Below are positions 21,503 to 33,076 of a stretch of DNA of 64,000 nucleotides, one piece after another; within the stretch, counting starts at the first letter, position 1, and each line of letters starts with the position of its first letter. The translations under genes were made by a program, and so were the position numbers. The notes beneath the pieces were generated by a model. It did not search any database. It was not told where the DNA came from and saw only the letters and a list, made by a program, of their open reading frames with translations. This DNA comes from Agroathelia rolfsii. Its lineage: Eukaryota > Basidiomycota > Agaricomycetes > Amylocorticiales > Amylocorticiaceae. Location: the NCBI GenBank assembly GCA_018343915.1, contig JABRWF010000002.1, positions 1,798,001 to 1,862,000 on the forward strand, read 5' to 3'.

Positions 21503-23008
21503 ATGGCTCCCTCAATTTCTCTCTTGACCACCAACATCTCCTCCATGCCTGCATCCCAGCCAGTCTCCATCGCCAGCCCCATCTCGCCACGCGTGTCTGC
21601 GTCGCTTTCGCCGACGTCGAGCACCTTCCATGATCGCTTCCGCACCCGCCGCGAGGGAGGCGAGAGCTCCCTGAGAGAATCTAAAGTGTTGCACCCGCTC
21701 GACAACGACAACCTGCGTCTGCTCCTGCTTGAAAACATTAGTCAGGATGCTGTCACTGCTTTCAGAGAGCAGGGCTTCCAGGTAGACCACTACGCCAAAG
21801 CCTGGTCCGAGGACGAGCTCGTCGAAAAGATCGGCCAATACCATGCTATTGGCATCCGTAGCAAAACTCACATCACAGAACGAGTCATCCGCGCTGCTAG
21901 CAGGGTACATGCGCATCTGATTTCCTGCTTCTTCTCTTTGCTCATCATCATTCTTATCCTTTTACAGCTCCTCGTCATTGGCTGCTTCTGCATCGGCACA
22001 AACCAGGTCGATCTCCTCGCAGCAGCCAAAGCCGGCATTCCCGTCTTCAACTCTCCCTTCTCCAACTCTCGCTCCGTCGCAGAGCTCGTCATATCCGAGA
22101 TCATCGCGCTCTCGCGCCAGCTCTTCCAGCGCGCCTATGAGATGCGCCATGGCACCTGGAACAAGCAGAGCAAAGGCTGCTGGGAGATTCGTGGCAAGAC
22201 GCTCGGCATCGTGGGCTACGGCCACATCGGCAGTCAGCTCTCCGTACTTGCAGAGGCCTTCGGCATGCGCGTCCTCTTCTACGACGTCGTCAACCTCATG
22301 CCACTCGGCTCTGCGCGCCAGGTTGACACACTCGCCACGCTGCTGGGTGAGGCCGACTTTGTCACCCTGCACGTTCCCGAGCTGGCGGAGACGATCAATA
22401 TGATCGGCGCCAAGGAGCTCGCGCAGATGAAGGAGGGTGCGTACCTCATCAACAACGCCCGTGGCCGCGTCGTCGACATCCCAGCCCTCATCGACGCCGT
22501 GCGCTCGAAGCACCTCGCGGGTGCCGCGCTCGACGTATACCCTGCCGAGCCAGGCGCCAATGGTGCACCATTCGACGACCAGCTCAACACCTGGGCGACG
22601 GCACTGCGTGACCTGCCCAACGTCATCCTCACGCCCCACATCGGTGGCTCGACGGAGGAGGCGCAGCGCATGATCGGCGACGAGGTCGCTTCGGCGCTCT
22701 CGCGCTACCTGAACTACGGCTCGACCGTTGGCTCCGTCAACTTCCCCGAGGTGGACCTCCGGCCTATCGCGGCGGAGCAGGGTGCGCATGTGCGCGTGTG
22801 TCATGTGCACACGAACCAGCCTGGTGTGCTGAGGCAGGTCAACGAGCTGTTGTCGCCATATAACGTCGAGAAGCAGTACTCCGACTCCAAGGGCGCCGTG
22901 GCGTATCTTATGGCAGATATTGCTGATGTCAGTCCTGCGGATGTGAACAGGCTGCAGGATGCGATTACGAAGACGACGGCGAATATTCTCACTAGATTGT
23001 TAGTGTAA
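21503..23008 (+). CDS. SER3: D-3-phosphoglycerate dehydrogenase with ACT domain
   Basis: First enzyme of serine synthesis from 3-phosphoglycerate, 480 aa, exons 21503-21904 and 21968-23008. It has the D-isomer hydroxyacid dehydrogenase fold: NAD motif GYGHIGSQ, Arg in NNARGRVVD, catalytic His in LTPHIGGST, and a C-terminal ACT domain (VHTNQPGVLRQVNELL). The order and length match yeast Ser3/Ser33, including the ~50-aa N-terminal extension. The start at 21503 lies in a purine-rich CAGCAGCC context; an upstream in-frame ATG at 21398 is less likely. The single intron is 63 nt with no stop, so retention would keep the frame. It is divergent from HIS7. Confidence 0.95.
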   Translation: MAPSISLLTTNISSMPASQPVSIASPISPRVSASLSPTSSTFHDRFRTRREGGESSLRESKVLHPLDNDNLRLLLLENISQDAVTAFREQGFQVDHYAKAWSEDELVEKIGQYHAIGIRSKTHITERVIRAASRVHAHLISCFFSLLIIILILLQLLVIGCFCIGTNQVDLLAAAKAGIPVFNSPFSNSRSVAELVISEIIALSRQLFQRAYEMRHGTWNKQSKGCWEIRGKTLGIVGYGHIGSQLSVLAEAFGMRVLFYDVVNLMPLGSARQVDTLATLLGEADFVTLHVPELAETINMIGAKELAQMKEGAYLINNARGRVVDIPALIDAVRSKHLAGAALDVYPAEPGANGAPFDDQLNTWATALRDLPNVILTPHIGGSTEEAQRMIGDEVASALSRYLNYGSTVGSVNFPEVDLRPIAAEQGAHVRVCHVHTNQPGVLRQVNELLSPYNVEKQYSDSKGAVAYLMADIADVSPADVNRLQDAITKTTANILTRLLV

Positions 23009-23326
23009 AAAAAAATTGCAACTACTTTTCTGAGCAGTTGCACGTATACGCACACACTCTTTCCTCCATTTTGATGCATGGACGATTCACCTTTTTTTTT
23101 ATTACTTCTTGGAAACTTTCAACAATGTTGTATAAATACTCATTAGATTTAGTGGGCCGTCAACCGGTCGACTTCAGTTGTTAAAAGTATAATTATAATC
23201 ATGCAGTGGATAAAATTACAGGGTGTGTGGATGAAAGACAACAAGGGAGAGGAAGGATGACAACAGAGGGGACAAAGAAAAACAACAATAGACTAGTAAT
23301 AATACTGAGAGAATAACCACTCATGA
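23009..23326. other. Convergent 3' flanks of SER3 and RAD51
   Basis: No gene seen; AT-rich with a T run near 23092. It holds the 3' UTRs of both convergent genes. Confidence 0.5.
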
Positions 23327-24685
23327 TCATGTCTCTTCCTCAGGGTCACCGATACCACCCGCCAGGATCGCAAACTGGGTCTCCATCTCGGGGAGACAGG
23401 GTGAGTCATAGATTTTGCATGTACGTGTATTTCCGCGAGCCTTTTTCATTTGCAGTCTGTCAATGATCCATCCATCCAGGGTGAGCTTTTTCGCCTATGA
23501 CGCAACATATGAAACTGACCTCGTAGTGGATGCATGCGCAATAATGTTACCGCCGATGGGCTTCTTCTCGTTGCCTGCATAAGGACCAGCCGCCGCGTCG
23601 GGCGTCGACATCACCTGGTTTGTCATCACAACCGCCACGCCAAACTGTATAATCATAAAGAGAGAGCGTGCGCAGAAAATGAGACAGAACTCATAAGACT
23701 TCGGATGGAGTGGGACTAACTTCATCGGCCAAACGCTGAAGTGTCCGCAAAAATTTCGCCAGGTGGCCTTGTCGTGCGGACAGTTCACCACGACCATTGA
23801 AATCTGTTCGATACAGAGCCGTACAAGAATCGACGATCAATAGACAAAATCTATTCAATCGTCCACTAAGTCAGTAAGTTGTTGGTGAAAACCTGGCCCA
23901 CCCACCTTGATTCAGACATAAGCGCGCTGGCCATCACCAAGAGCTGATTCTGATGGTCGGCATTGTATGCTCGTGCATATGCCACGTTGTCGAGCACCTC
24001 CTCACCGTTGAGGCCATATCGCTCCGCCACGGCAAGCAATCGGACAGGTCGAAACGTGCCCTCGGTATCGATGTAGAGACATTTACCCTCGCCACCACCC
24101 ATGCTGATCGGCAGCTGGCAAGTCACGGCAAGGGTGTGACATAGTTGCGATTTTCCCGTACGGAATTCGCCAAAGAGCTCGGTGATGGCACCCGTTTCGA
24201 TTCCACCTGTCAGTAAGGGAGACGACGGTGAGAATATTCGATACGGGCATGATAAAGAACCTGCGCACGCACCTCCAAGTAATGCGTCGAGGTTCTTGGA
24301 CCCAGTTGTTATGTGCACGAGTTCAGATCGCCTGGCGTGTACTTCTGTAGCGCTTTGGAATCCCATAGGTATAATCTTCTGGGCTGTATGCGTAATATCT
24401 TGTAAGACCGTAGTCTTTATAATGGGCCCTCTCTTCTTCATTTCACGCACATTCAGCAATAATCTTATCCGCCTTTGCATCAGAGATTCCCTTGATGGTC
24501 GTGAGTACCTTCTTGGGCGTGAACGCGACAGACTCGACGGTGTGTAAGCCGGCTTCGGTCAGCTTCTTGATGTCTTGTGGATGTATGCCGAATTCTTGCA
24601 GCTTGCTGACGAGAAGAGGGCCGGCAATCTGCTCGTCTTCGCCATTCTCTCCTTCATACTGGGATCCTTCAGGTGCTTGAGACAT
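23327..24685 (-). CDS. RAD51: RAD51 recombinase
   Basis: RecA-family strand-exchange protein of homologous recombination, nuclear. The N-terminal helix-hairpin-helix region reads [18 protein letters not shown] and [11 protein letters not shown], the Rad51 rather than the Dmc1 version. The core has [19 protein letters not shown], Walker A GEFRTGKS, Walker [32 protein letters not shown] and [15 protein letters not shown]. The last part reads [19 protein letters not shown], then GDPEEET before the stop. At least five introns are needed. The first exon is 24685-24447; the penultimate intron (~64 nt) joins ACTACGAG to ACTGCAAATG. Start MSQAPEG is the only ATG that opens the N-terminal domain. The same strand upstream carries the mitochondrial L4 gene. 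Confidence 0.94.
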
Positions 24686-24770
24686 TGTTTGTTGAGGGGA
24701 CGAACAAAAAAAACAGTCGATTGTGGTGGTGGTCTTTAGTCAACCTTGGGCCTCGCTGCACGATCCATTG

Positions 24771-24812
24771 ACGCGCGGTCCCGGAGGATCAATTATAGTC
24801 ACGTGGACGCGT
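24771..24812 (-). promoter_or_regulatory. MluI-box-like motifs upstream of RAD51
   Basis: A perfect ACGCGT at 24807-24812 and an ACGCGCG at 24771-24777 lie about 90-125 nt before the RAD51 ATG. ACGCGT is the MBF (MCB) element that drives G1/S genes, RAD51 included, in yeasts. Function here is inferred from the motif and its position. Confidence 0.5.
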
Positions 24813-24930
24813 GCCCAGTCAATGACTTATGTAATCATACTTTTCAGAAATGACAGAAGCAGAAGAACGCTGGCCAGTGGAAAAGTATATGGATATTATA
24901 AGTGTAGGTGTCTAGAATACGTTAACAGTC

Positions 24931-25919
24931 TCAAATGATGGGGCCCAGGTGCTGGTTGTTGAGTTTGGTGAGTGTTCGTTCCAGATGTTCTACGGCAGAC
25001 GCATCCAGGATCACCCTCTGCCATCGAACGAGGTCATACACCGTCAGGTCATTGACTGTCTTGACCTCGACAGTGCGCAGATTGCTCGAGCTCCTGCTAA
25101 GACCAATGGGAACTTCCTCCTCGCCAGTGACAAAGAGGGCCTTGCGCCATCCCAGGTTGTCCAAACGTTCTGCGAAATGCTTCGTCTTCAGGCCGGGCCA
25201 TGCGAGGGACTTGACAATCCCCAAGCGTTCTTCCCGTAGCTTTGCACTCAAAGCCACGCGCATACCCATCTCAATCACCTTGCGCGGTAGCTTCGTGCTA
25301 AAGTCGCGTGGTTTGGGGCCAAAGGCTTTTCCACCACCCACGAGGTTGGGACTGCCAGCATCGCCGAGACGAGCGCGACCCGATCCCTTTTGAGGGCGAA
25401 GTTTGTGGCCGGAGGCCTTGACTTCTCCGCGCGTCTTGGAGGATGCAGTGCCCTGGCGGAGACTGTCGCGATAGTGAATAACACAGAGGTGGAGGATGTC
25501 TCGTCGAATAGGATGGTTGAAAACGGTAGGGTCCAAAGAAGCTGCTTGTTCTGCAATATTTTCGCCCTTCTTGGGGTGTAGGAGTGTGGACATTGAGACA
25601 TGGACATTGTCGTGCCATGGGGGAACGTCTGTGAAAACGAGTGAGGAGCCAATACCATAGGAGTAGATAGACACGCACCAGAGAGGTACTCCAGGGCAAT
25701 AGCCTCTCCCTCCTCACTCGTTAGTATTTTGTCATTGCCAGTCTCGGACAGCACTTCAGGATCAATTGTACCAACTTGGCTGCTAGCATTAGTGGTAGAG
25801 GCAAGAGAGGCCAAGGTTCTCCGTGCAGACAAATTTGGCTATTTCAGATTCTCAGAATAACTTTCGGGAATAAATTGCTGCAGAAAGCGCACCAGAGACC
25901 GCCGAAGAACAGACAGCAT
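24931..25919 (-). CDS. YML6: Mitochondrial large-subunit ribosomal protein uL4m
   Basis: 294 aa, exons 25919-25893 (27 nt), 25838-25679 and 25628-24931. The first exon encodes only MLSVLRRSL, the start of an arginine/serine-rich mitochondrial presequence that continues in exon 2. The mature part has the L4 features RRDILHLCVIHYRDSLRQG, the SGHKLRPQKGSGRARLGD loop and GGGKAFGPKPRDFSTKLP. It ends in the L4 C-terminal fold, LVRWQRVILDASAVEHL. The product works in the mitochondrial ribosome near the exit tunnel. The start was chosen because the in-frame splice at 25893/25838 gives a presequence; the ATG in exon 2 (MSARRTL frame) is not a start in this reading. Confidence 0.9.
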
Positions 25920-26298
25920 TATTGAAGTACTAGTTAAGTCCAAAGGCCAGCTTGAAGCAATTAGAAGAAGACGTTTTCGGAAGCTGTTGCCTCTCTGGGG
26001 ACGGAACTCGGAGACCTGCCTAATCGGGATGTACCTCGTCTGCTCGATTTCGCTACCTACAGCAACCCAAGTCCTGTGTGCAAGCTTGCTCTTATTGTGA
26101 GTATACCCAGAACCTACGAATGGCAGAGACATAGTCTCTCCAAGCCCTAATTTCCCGTTTGATGCATCGAAATCGAGTCGGAAATGGCTGGATGCTTTTG
26201 CTCTTGTCTGGATGTGCTTTGCCTGATTTCCGTTACTCAACTCTGCCCGTAGTCATCTCTAGCCGACCAAGTACCGGCACACTTGTATTATTTCAAAA
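25920..26298. promoter_or_regulatory. Divergent promoter between mitochondrial L4 and cytosolic RPS16
   Basis: 379 nt separates the two start codons, which belong to a mitochondrial and a cytosolic ribosomal protein gene. It is pyrimidine-rich on the RPS16 side. I see no TATA box and no motif I can name with confidence. Confidence 0.45.
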
Positions 26299-26882
26299 AT
26301 GGCCTCAACACCCAGAGCCGTCCAGACGTTCGGCAAGAAGAAGGTGCATTTCTCCCCTGCTTAGGCTATTCGTGAAATCTAGGGAGATCGTATAGACCTA
26401 ATACGACTTCATTCTATCCATTTTTTGAACTTAGACTGCGACTGCCGTCGCCCACGCCAAAGAGGGCCGTGGCCTCCTCCGCGTCAATGGCTCGCCTATC
26501 GAGCTCGTCCGCCCTGAAATCTTGAGATTCAAGGTCTACGAGCCCGTCCTTGTTGCTGGTGTGGACGCTTTTGAATCCGTCGATATCCGCGTCCGCGTCA
26601 AGGGTGGAGGACACACCTCGCAAGTCTACGCCATCCGCCAGGCTATTGCCAAGGCTATCGTGGCGTACTACGCCAAATACGTTGATGCTTTCAGTGCCCT
26701 GGAACTCAAGAGGAAGTTGGTTGCATATGACCGTAGCCTCCTGATTGCTGATCCCAGACGGATGGAGCCGAAGAAGTTCGGTGGTGGAGGTGCTCGTGCC
26801 CGCAGGCAAAAGAGGTATGTCCATCGATATCATTTATCCAGTGTCGATTATTAACTTTTTGCTTTTCCACAGTTATCGGTAA
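26299..26882 (+). CDS. RPS16: 40S ribosomal protein S16 (uS9)
   Basis: 144 aa, exons 26299-26343, 26435-26814 and a 10-nt last exon 26873-26882 that gives SYR and the stop. It has the uS9 pattern: [59 protein letters not shown], then [22 protein letters not shown]. The C-terminal arginine contacts P-site tRNA. Length equals that of other eukaryotic S16. The minute final exon is required for the universal SYR ending. Confidence 0.97.
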
Positions 26883-27450
26883 AGGGTTGGCGGCAGTTGC
26901 TGGTGTCGTTTTTCTGTTTTATCATATTACGCACGCGTTCTTTTCCCATGCCTTCATATCATGCCAAAGACATATCCGTCATGCTGTACCATTGCCCAGA
27001 GTTGCGGTCGAAATATGAATGTGGATTTTTTTCATCCATAATTATGGCCAATATACATCAATCCGACGTCCAGAAAATTTGTGAGATACAACATCCTGAG
27101 TCTTATACTCTTTCATGCGTTTCAAATATCGGCATATTGATTTTGCGGACTCTATGCCGTTCTCAGAGCATTATTTTGTACTAACACTATCATTCCAAGC
27201 AAACTTATAGCCGCGAATATAATTGACGGAGTTCCGTTGGGCTGCTTGTTGCCCTGTGGATCATGTGACACAACCTTATTGGTGTTACCATCTGCCGTGC
27301 TGCTTGCGCAGCTTGTAGAATCCGTAACTCAATTCGGGGAACTCGAGTCATCTCAACTGATGCGGCTGCGTGTGTATTCGGATCATATACTAGAATTTAC
27401 ATGGAATATATAAACTGAGACCTGGCTTGTATTAGTCGCAGTAACTATCG
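26883..27450. other. Spacer between RPS16 and the P450 gene
   Basis: No gene supported; AT-rich. The end of it is the P450 promoter; 'catggaatatataaactgag' at about 27401-27420 contains a TATATAA string some 40 nt before the ATG. Confidence 0.45.
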
Positions 27451-29650
27451 ATGTTTTTCCTGATATCTCTCAGTCTCATTCTGCTCACCACCTGGTACAT
27501 TTCCAGGAGGCAAACTTCTGGGACTACAACTACAAAGCTACGGGGCCCGCCGGCTGATAGCCTCTTTCGTGGGAAAAAGGAACTCGCGAAAATCCCTGAA
27601 GCTAGTCTATATGTTAACTGGGCTCGTGAATACGGTAGTGCATACGAGCTAACAGCAGCTCTTGGAGCGAAGAGAGTTGTGCTATTCGACACTAAGGCAG
27701 TGGCTCATGTTGGAGCCTTGGACACGACTGTATACGTAAATCATGGTATCACCAGATCGTTGGTTGAAATGATGGTAAGATACAATATTATATATATTTA
27801 CATGCAGTGGAATAACTCGATGTTATAGTTTGGCAAAGGATTGTCCTGGGCAGAAGGTGATGATCATAAAAGGTTGGTATACTGTCTGGTATTGTACAAT
27901 TTTCCAAGGGACAAGACAACCTACTAACGTCAATATCGAAGACAAAGGAAGATGCTTCTACCAGCCTTCAGCTCTACCGTAATAAAAGATATGTTTGACG
28001 TTTTTCTGGACTGCGCTCATAAGGTAGGGATAAAAACATACATATGTCCTCATAACTAAATTTTTTGTAGACTGAGTTGGCTTGGAATGCGAAGCAGCCG
28101 ACGTCTAGCGATGGTGGCGCTATCATTGAGGTTCAGCATTGGTTAGTGATTTTTCTAGTTGTCTTATCATAAATGCTTAAGCTAAGGGCTGGATTAACGA
28201 CACAGGGCTAGTTGCATCTCGTACGTTCTAGCTAGCAATTTTTGTGAGGTATAGGCATAAGCACCGCTGATCCATCTAAATAATCTTAGTCTTGATAGCA
28301 TCGGAATCGCAGGGTTTTCTCATGATTTCATGGCAACTCAGGGACGGAAATCTGCTGTACAGGATATGTTTGAAAGCTTGAATTTCCAATCCTTGGGGAC
28401 GATGGAGATCATCACCCTTACTGTAGCTTTCATATTTCCGTCATTCATTCAATTTTCTGGCAAGATAAACAGAATAGTGCATTCCTTCAAAGAGACCATC
28501 CATAATCTTGGGCGGGATCTCTTAGCCGAGTCGCGAACGGAAGATATGGTAAATATCCAAGGGAAGAGTATAATTGATATCCTAGGTCTCCTATCCTTTT
28601 TCTTTGTCATGACATCTTTCAAATCTAATTGCCTTTTATCAAGTCAAATCCGGAAATACAAACAATTCTTCGAGTTTATCAGAGGAAGAGATCTTTGCTC
28701 AGGTACTTTGTTCGACTTCTTCAAATCTGCTTCTGTCATAACCTCGTTAAAATACGTAGATCAGTCTCCTAATTGCAGCTGGCTATGAAACAACGTCTGG
28801 TAAATAGATTTGTTACATGCTTCCGCTGATCTCAAATCTGACTTTTGATGCAGCTACCATCACTGTGAGTCTTGAAGCAAACAAACGAGGACTGACATCT
28901 TAACAGCTCTCACCCCTAGTGGGTCCTTATCGAGCTTTCACGTCGCCCAGAAGTTCAACATAAGCTTTACGAGGAACTTCGAGCTTCAGGAAGCGGAGAC
29001 CCAACCCTTGAACAACTCAACCATGGTTTCCCTTACTTGGACGCATTCATTCACGAGGTTCTGAGACAAAATGCTCTTGTGATTGAGAATTTCCGGATCG
29101 TAAGTCTTGAATTTATGTCGAAGGGAAAGCAAACAAACCTGACCTCTTTTCATTAGGCCGCACAAGATGACATCATTCCACTTGGTATACCTGTTCAAGA
29201 CAGAGAGGGCAATAGTATAGATCGTATCACTATCGCAAAGGGAACAATGGTTACCTTGCCCCTAGCAGGTCTGAACATGTCTGAGAACATTTGGGGCTCT
29301 AATGCAGGCGAATTTATGCCTGAACGCTGGATGGGCGAGAACTCCTCTAATCTTCGCAACCGTTTGCTCACCTTTGGGGCGGGGCAACGGGCGTGCCTGG
29401 GAAGGGGATTTGCCATCGCAACAATGAAGGTATGTTTATTTTACTCGAAAGTCGCCCCTGACCCAAAGACTGGTCTTGTTTACAAATCCAACAGGCTGTT
29501 CTATGCGTTCTTGTTCGCAGCTTTGAATTTTCGTTCCCCCCGAACGTCAATACCAAGGTTGAGTTCTATCTTGGATTTTTGCCGAGACCTAAACTTGCAG
29601 GAGAAGAAGGCCCTCGAGTGCCATTGTTGATTAAACGTCGATCGGACTAA
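27451..29650 (+). CDS. Cytochrome P450 monooxygenase
   Basis: Membrane-anchored microsomal P450 with about nine exons. The N-terminal signal anchor is FFLISLSLILLTTWYI, followed by basic and then proline residues (RGPP). Motifs: WAEGDDHKRQRKMLLPAF (helix C), WASCISLDSIGIAGFSHDF, helix I AGYETTSATIT, the ExxR in HEVLRQ, the PERW region, and the haem loop FGAGQRACLGRGFAIATMK with its cysteine ligand. All the essentials are present, so it should be active. The last exon is joined at MK|AVLCVLVRSFEF and ends KRRSD, stop 29648-29650. I cannot name the CYP family. No biosynthetic cluster partners are nearby. Confidence 0.9.
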
Positions 29651-29963
29651 TTCAGGTTTACAAATTGGACGCTGCATTTCCAGCAATGTTTACCCAAATT
29701 ACAAAGTTAACCCCACTCACATCATGATATACGTATTTCCTTAGTATTGCAGTTCATTGTTTTAGTACTTTCGATAATCTGATTCCTGCTCCACTCCAAA
29801 GTTTTTGTCCCTGGGATAAGTATGACATTGCTATATCTACCCCATCAACTAGATTCCGCAGCACTTGAATCCCTCCATGTTAAAAACAAGTTCAGGTCAT
29901 CACGAATAGTTCGATTACATGACGTTATATGAGCCTTTGGGATTGGCTCAAAAAGTTGTTTAC
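29651..29963. other. Convergent 3' flanks of P450 and TAF5
   Basis: No gene seen; AT-rich 3' UTR sequence of two convergent genes. Confidence 0.5.
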
Positions 29964-32836
29964 CTATCGGGTTTCGATAGGCAGATACGATCCTGCTACC
30001 AAGCACAAATTCCGAGGGGTAAATTGCACATTTACTATAGATGTCCTCTTTGTCGGGAAAGTCGCAAGTAAATCATTCCTACAAGAAATGATCATCCATC
30101 AGCGCCTGAAACAGAGAGATAACTTAAGGAAGTAAATGGATAAACGTACGTCTGCAGGCTATCGTCGCCTCCATATTCTTTTGCAGCACTGCCAGAGGTA
30201 TCACCGTTGCTAAGGCCCATGGATGTCGAGCCAGCATCTGCAGCCTTCTCTGCCGTACCACCGGCGCTCATCACGTCCCAGCAGCGCACAGTCCAATCCG
30301 CACCTCCACTGACAAGAAGTGAAGATTCAGCGCTGAAAGCAAGAGAGTATATGGATGCTGTGTGTCCTGTCATTTTCTTAATGCGTTTTCCGGAGCCTAA
30401 ATCCCATAAGTTGATTGCAAGGTCCTCGCCTAAAAGAAGAAGAAAAAAAAGATAAACCGCTATAAACGCCGATAAACGAGAATTAAAAATGAGGACGAAC
30501 CTGCACTAGCCAGATATCGTCCATCTGGACTAAGAGCAACTTTTGATACAGAGCCTTGATGACCCACAAACACACGCACAGTCGTGCCTTTTTGAACATC
30601 CCAGAGTCTTGCGGTCCAATCGCTAGATCCAGTGGCGAGATATAGCGAATTTGGATGGAATTGTAGACACTGAAGCGAGTAAAATGGGTGAGGTGAGGTG
30701 TCAGATACCATTATACCCTATACTCACGTCCACATCGCTCAGATGGCCTGCATATATCCTAAGCGCCGCTTTCCTGTCGCTACTCCATAGTCGTGCTGTT
30801 CTATCACGACTTGCCGTGGCAAAGTAAATACCCATAGGACTCCATTGCACGTCCCATACTGGATTTTGATGCCCCCGATATGCAACAACGTTTGTCAATG
30901 TGTCCATGGACCACAGTCGAGTCGTAGTGTCCGCTGAAGCGGACAATAGGAATTTCGGTGGCGCAGACGAGCCGGCTATGGGGTCGAACGATAACGCGTA
31001 CACAGGACCACTGTGTCCGATGAGTTTGCGAGTTGTACCACCGTTTTTCTCGCGTATCTTGCGGATAGATGCACCTGAATGTGTCAATTGGGTAGGCCCT
31101 TTCATAGGAAAGGCTGTGTAAGAGGAAAGACGTACTGTCTTTGATAGAACTTGACTGAAAATCACTCCTTAAGCCTTTCAATTTCTCGCCCTTAAGATTC
31201 CATAGCCTAATATAACTCTCGGAAAATCCAACAGCCATTAATGAGTTATCCTCAGAAAAGGTAGCGCATGGGGCACAACTGGAGTAATATATTAGGAAAA
31301 TATGCGCACATGAAGGAACACAAGTGCATACCCATCTGGGACATCATGAAGCGTATAAGCGCATATGCTTGGCAGTACACGGGATCTTATACTAGTAGCT
31401 TGAGGTGAGTTGATATCAACAGTCCCCAACTGCTGAGGGTCTAGACGGATCCGTTTCCTGGCATCACGAACTTTTTCCACCTCGCGATTAACATCAACTG
31501 TCCTGAACGCTGATGGATGTGGCAGTAGATCGGAATCTGCTGGCGCGACCAAGCCTTTGGGGACTGTCTGCTGAATTATCGGTCGATCTAGTTGGATAGA
31601 AGGATCTCGTTCGACCATCGCCTGCTCTTTGAGAACGCGCTCTGCTTCATCTCGAAGGTCGTTTGACAGTGGTACAGGTCCGAGCTTAAGAGGACCTTTG
31701 GACGTGTTAAACGCATTAGGATCGTTGATGGTCGTGGTGCCTGCGGTCTGAGGTATGAGCGAAGAGAGTAGACCCGTGCCTTCTTCCCATGTACTAAGAG
31801 AGACGGAAGTTGTATTGGATGAAGTCACTGTGTATGATATTAGATATTGTTCAAGAGTTGTACATGATTCTTGTGCAAAATATTGTTTACCGTTAAACTG
31901 GAGATGGTTATTCACTACTCTCATGACAGAAGCCCTTCCCCGCTTCCCAGTTTCTCCGGTGAACCCATCACCTGCGCCCAATGCTTCACCGCCAATACCT
32001 TCTGTAAGCCAGCCAACTAGGAGGGCTAATCCAGAACGACTCATACGGACGACATATTTTTCATTGCGGAAGCGTTGCGCGAGATCATCGTTCTGGACAT
32101 GAATGGGCATACGGAGTGTTGATAGATGATGGAGGACCTTCTTATGAGTAGGTGCGAGCGAAGCAGAAAAGGTAGAGAAGAAACTCATGGCTGACCATGA
32201 GAAATGATTAGTATCAGAGACAATCATGAACAGCACGTTAAAATACACACCGCCCTCTTTGAAACCATAGTGGATCAAGTCGAGATAGAAATGACAAAAT
32301 ATAGGAAACAATATAGGTCGAAATTCGGGCTATATGCAGGACAATAAGTATGCAGAGTACAATCAAGCTTCCTAGCATACTCGATACATGTCCAGGGAGC
32401 CATCCACCCATGCTTCTAGCTCACGGTATCCCTCGTGTTTGTCAGTTGGATCCAACTTGAGCACTTCCTCTGCACCAATTTGTCCCAGGCTTGCAATCAA
32501 ACTTTGGATTTTTTGAGGCGTGCCCATTCCACCCAGCTCTTGTACTACTTGATCCTTGTCACGAAGGACATTCTCGCCGGGTTTGGATGCTTTTTGTGCA
32601 TAGACGGCAAGACCGCGAATCAAGTCATCGACAGATACGGTGGAAGAGGCTTTATCGTTGTCCTTTTCAGAGGATTCTATCGAGTCCAGAAGGCCCTTTT
32701 CAGCAGCACTATAGCCTCTTGCGCGCAGGTATTCATAAATCAGACGATCCTCAGCAGATGCATTCTGAAGCGGGTCAGAGGTTGCCGCTGGAGATGCGGT
32801 TGAAGATTGTGGAGAGGCAGGTGTCTCCTCGGGCAT
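29964..32836 (-). CDS. TAF5: TAF5-like TFIID (and possibly SAGA) WD40 subunit
   Basis: N-terminal LisH-like helix pair (RLIYEYLRARGYSAAEKGLL), then the TAF5 NTD2 domain (ELEAWVDGSLDMYR, FPIFCHFYLDLIHYGFKEG, FFSTFSASLAPTHKKVL). A linker and a C-terminal propeller of about six WD repeats follow (KLIGHSGPVYALSFDP, YRGHQNPVWDVQWSP, FVGHQGSVSKVALSPDGRY, MTGHTASIYSLAFS). The last exon gives NDLLATFPTKRTSIVNVQF and IETR before the stop at 29966-29964. That C-terminal strand is typical of TAF5. It acts in RNA polymerase II preinitiation as a TFIID scaffold. Several introns interrupt the repeats. Start is the ATG at 32836 (MPEETPASP). Confidence 0.92.
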
Positions 32837-33076
32837 AGCGGTGAGTCCTTAGATAACTGTATGATATACAGGACAATCCAGTGGTAAAAGAGAGAAGCTA
32901 TGTAGCAAAGGGGCAGGAGGTGGCCTAATGGCAGTCGGAGAGCAAGTTGGTCAAGACGCGTTCACGTGTGATCGCTCCGTTCAATTACTGGTTGAACTGC
33001 GACTACCAGCTCTGTCTGAAATCTCTGCGTATTTTCTCGATTCTCTTGCTCGAAAGCGGGCATACAATAGATAGCC
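32837..33076. promoter_or_regulatory. Divergent promoter of TAF5 and the 239-aa gene
   Basis: 240 nt between the two start codons with no other feature that I can name. Confidence 0.4.

Noticed and set aside
21962..22810. 282-aa frame on the minus strand opposite SER3
   Set aside because: Antisense shadow of the highly biased SER3 coding sequence.
27451..31200. P450 plus neighbours as a secondary-metabolite cluster
   Set aside because: The flanking genes are RPS16 and TAF5; no synthase, transporter or cluster regulator is nearby.
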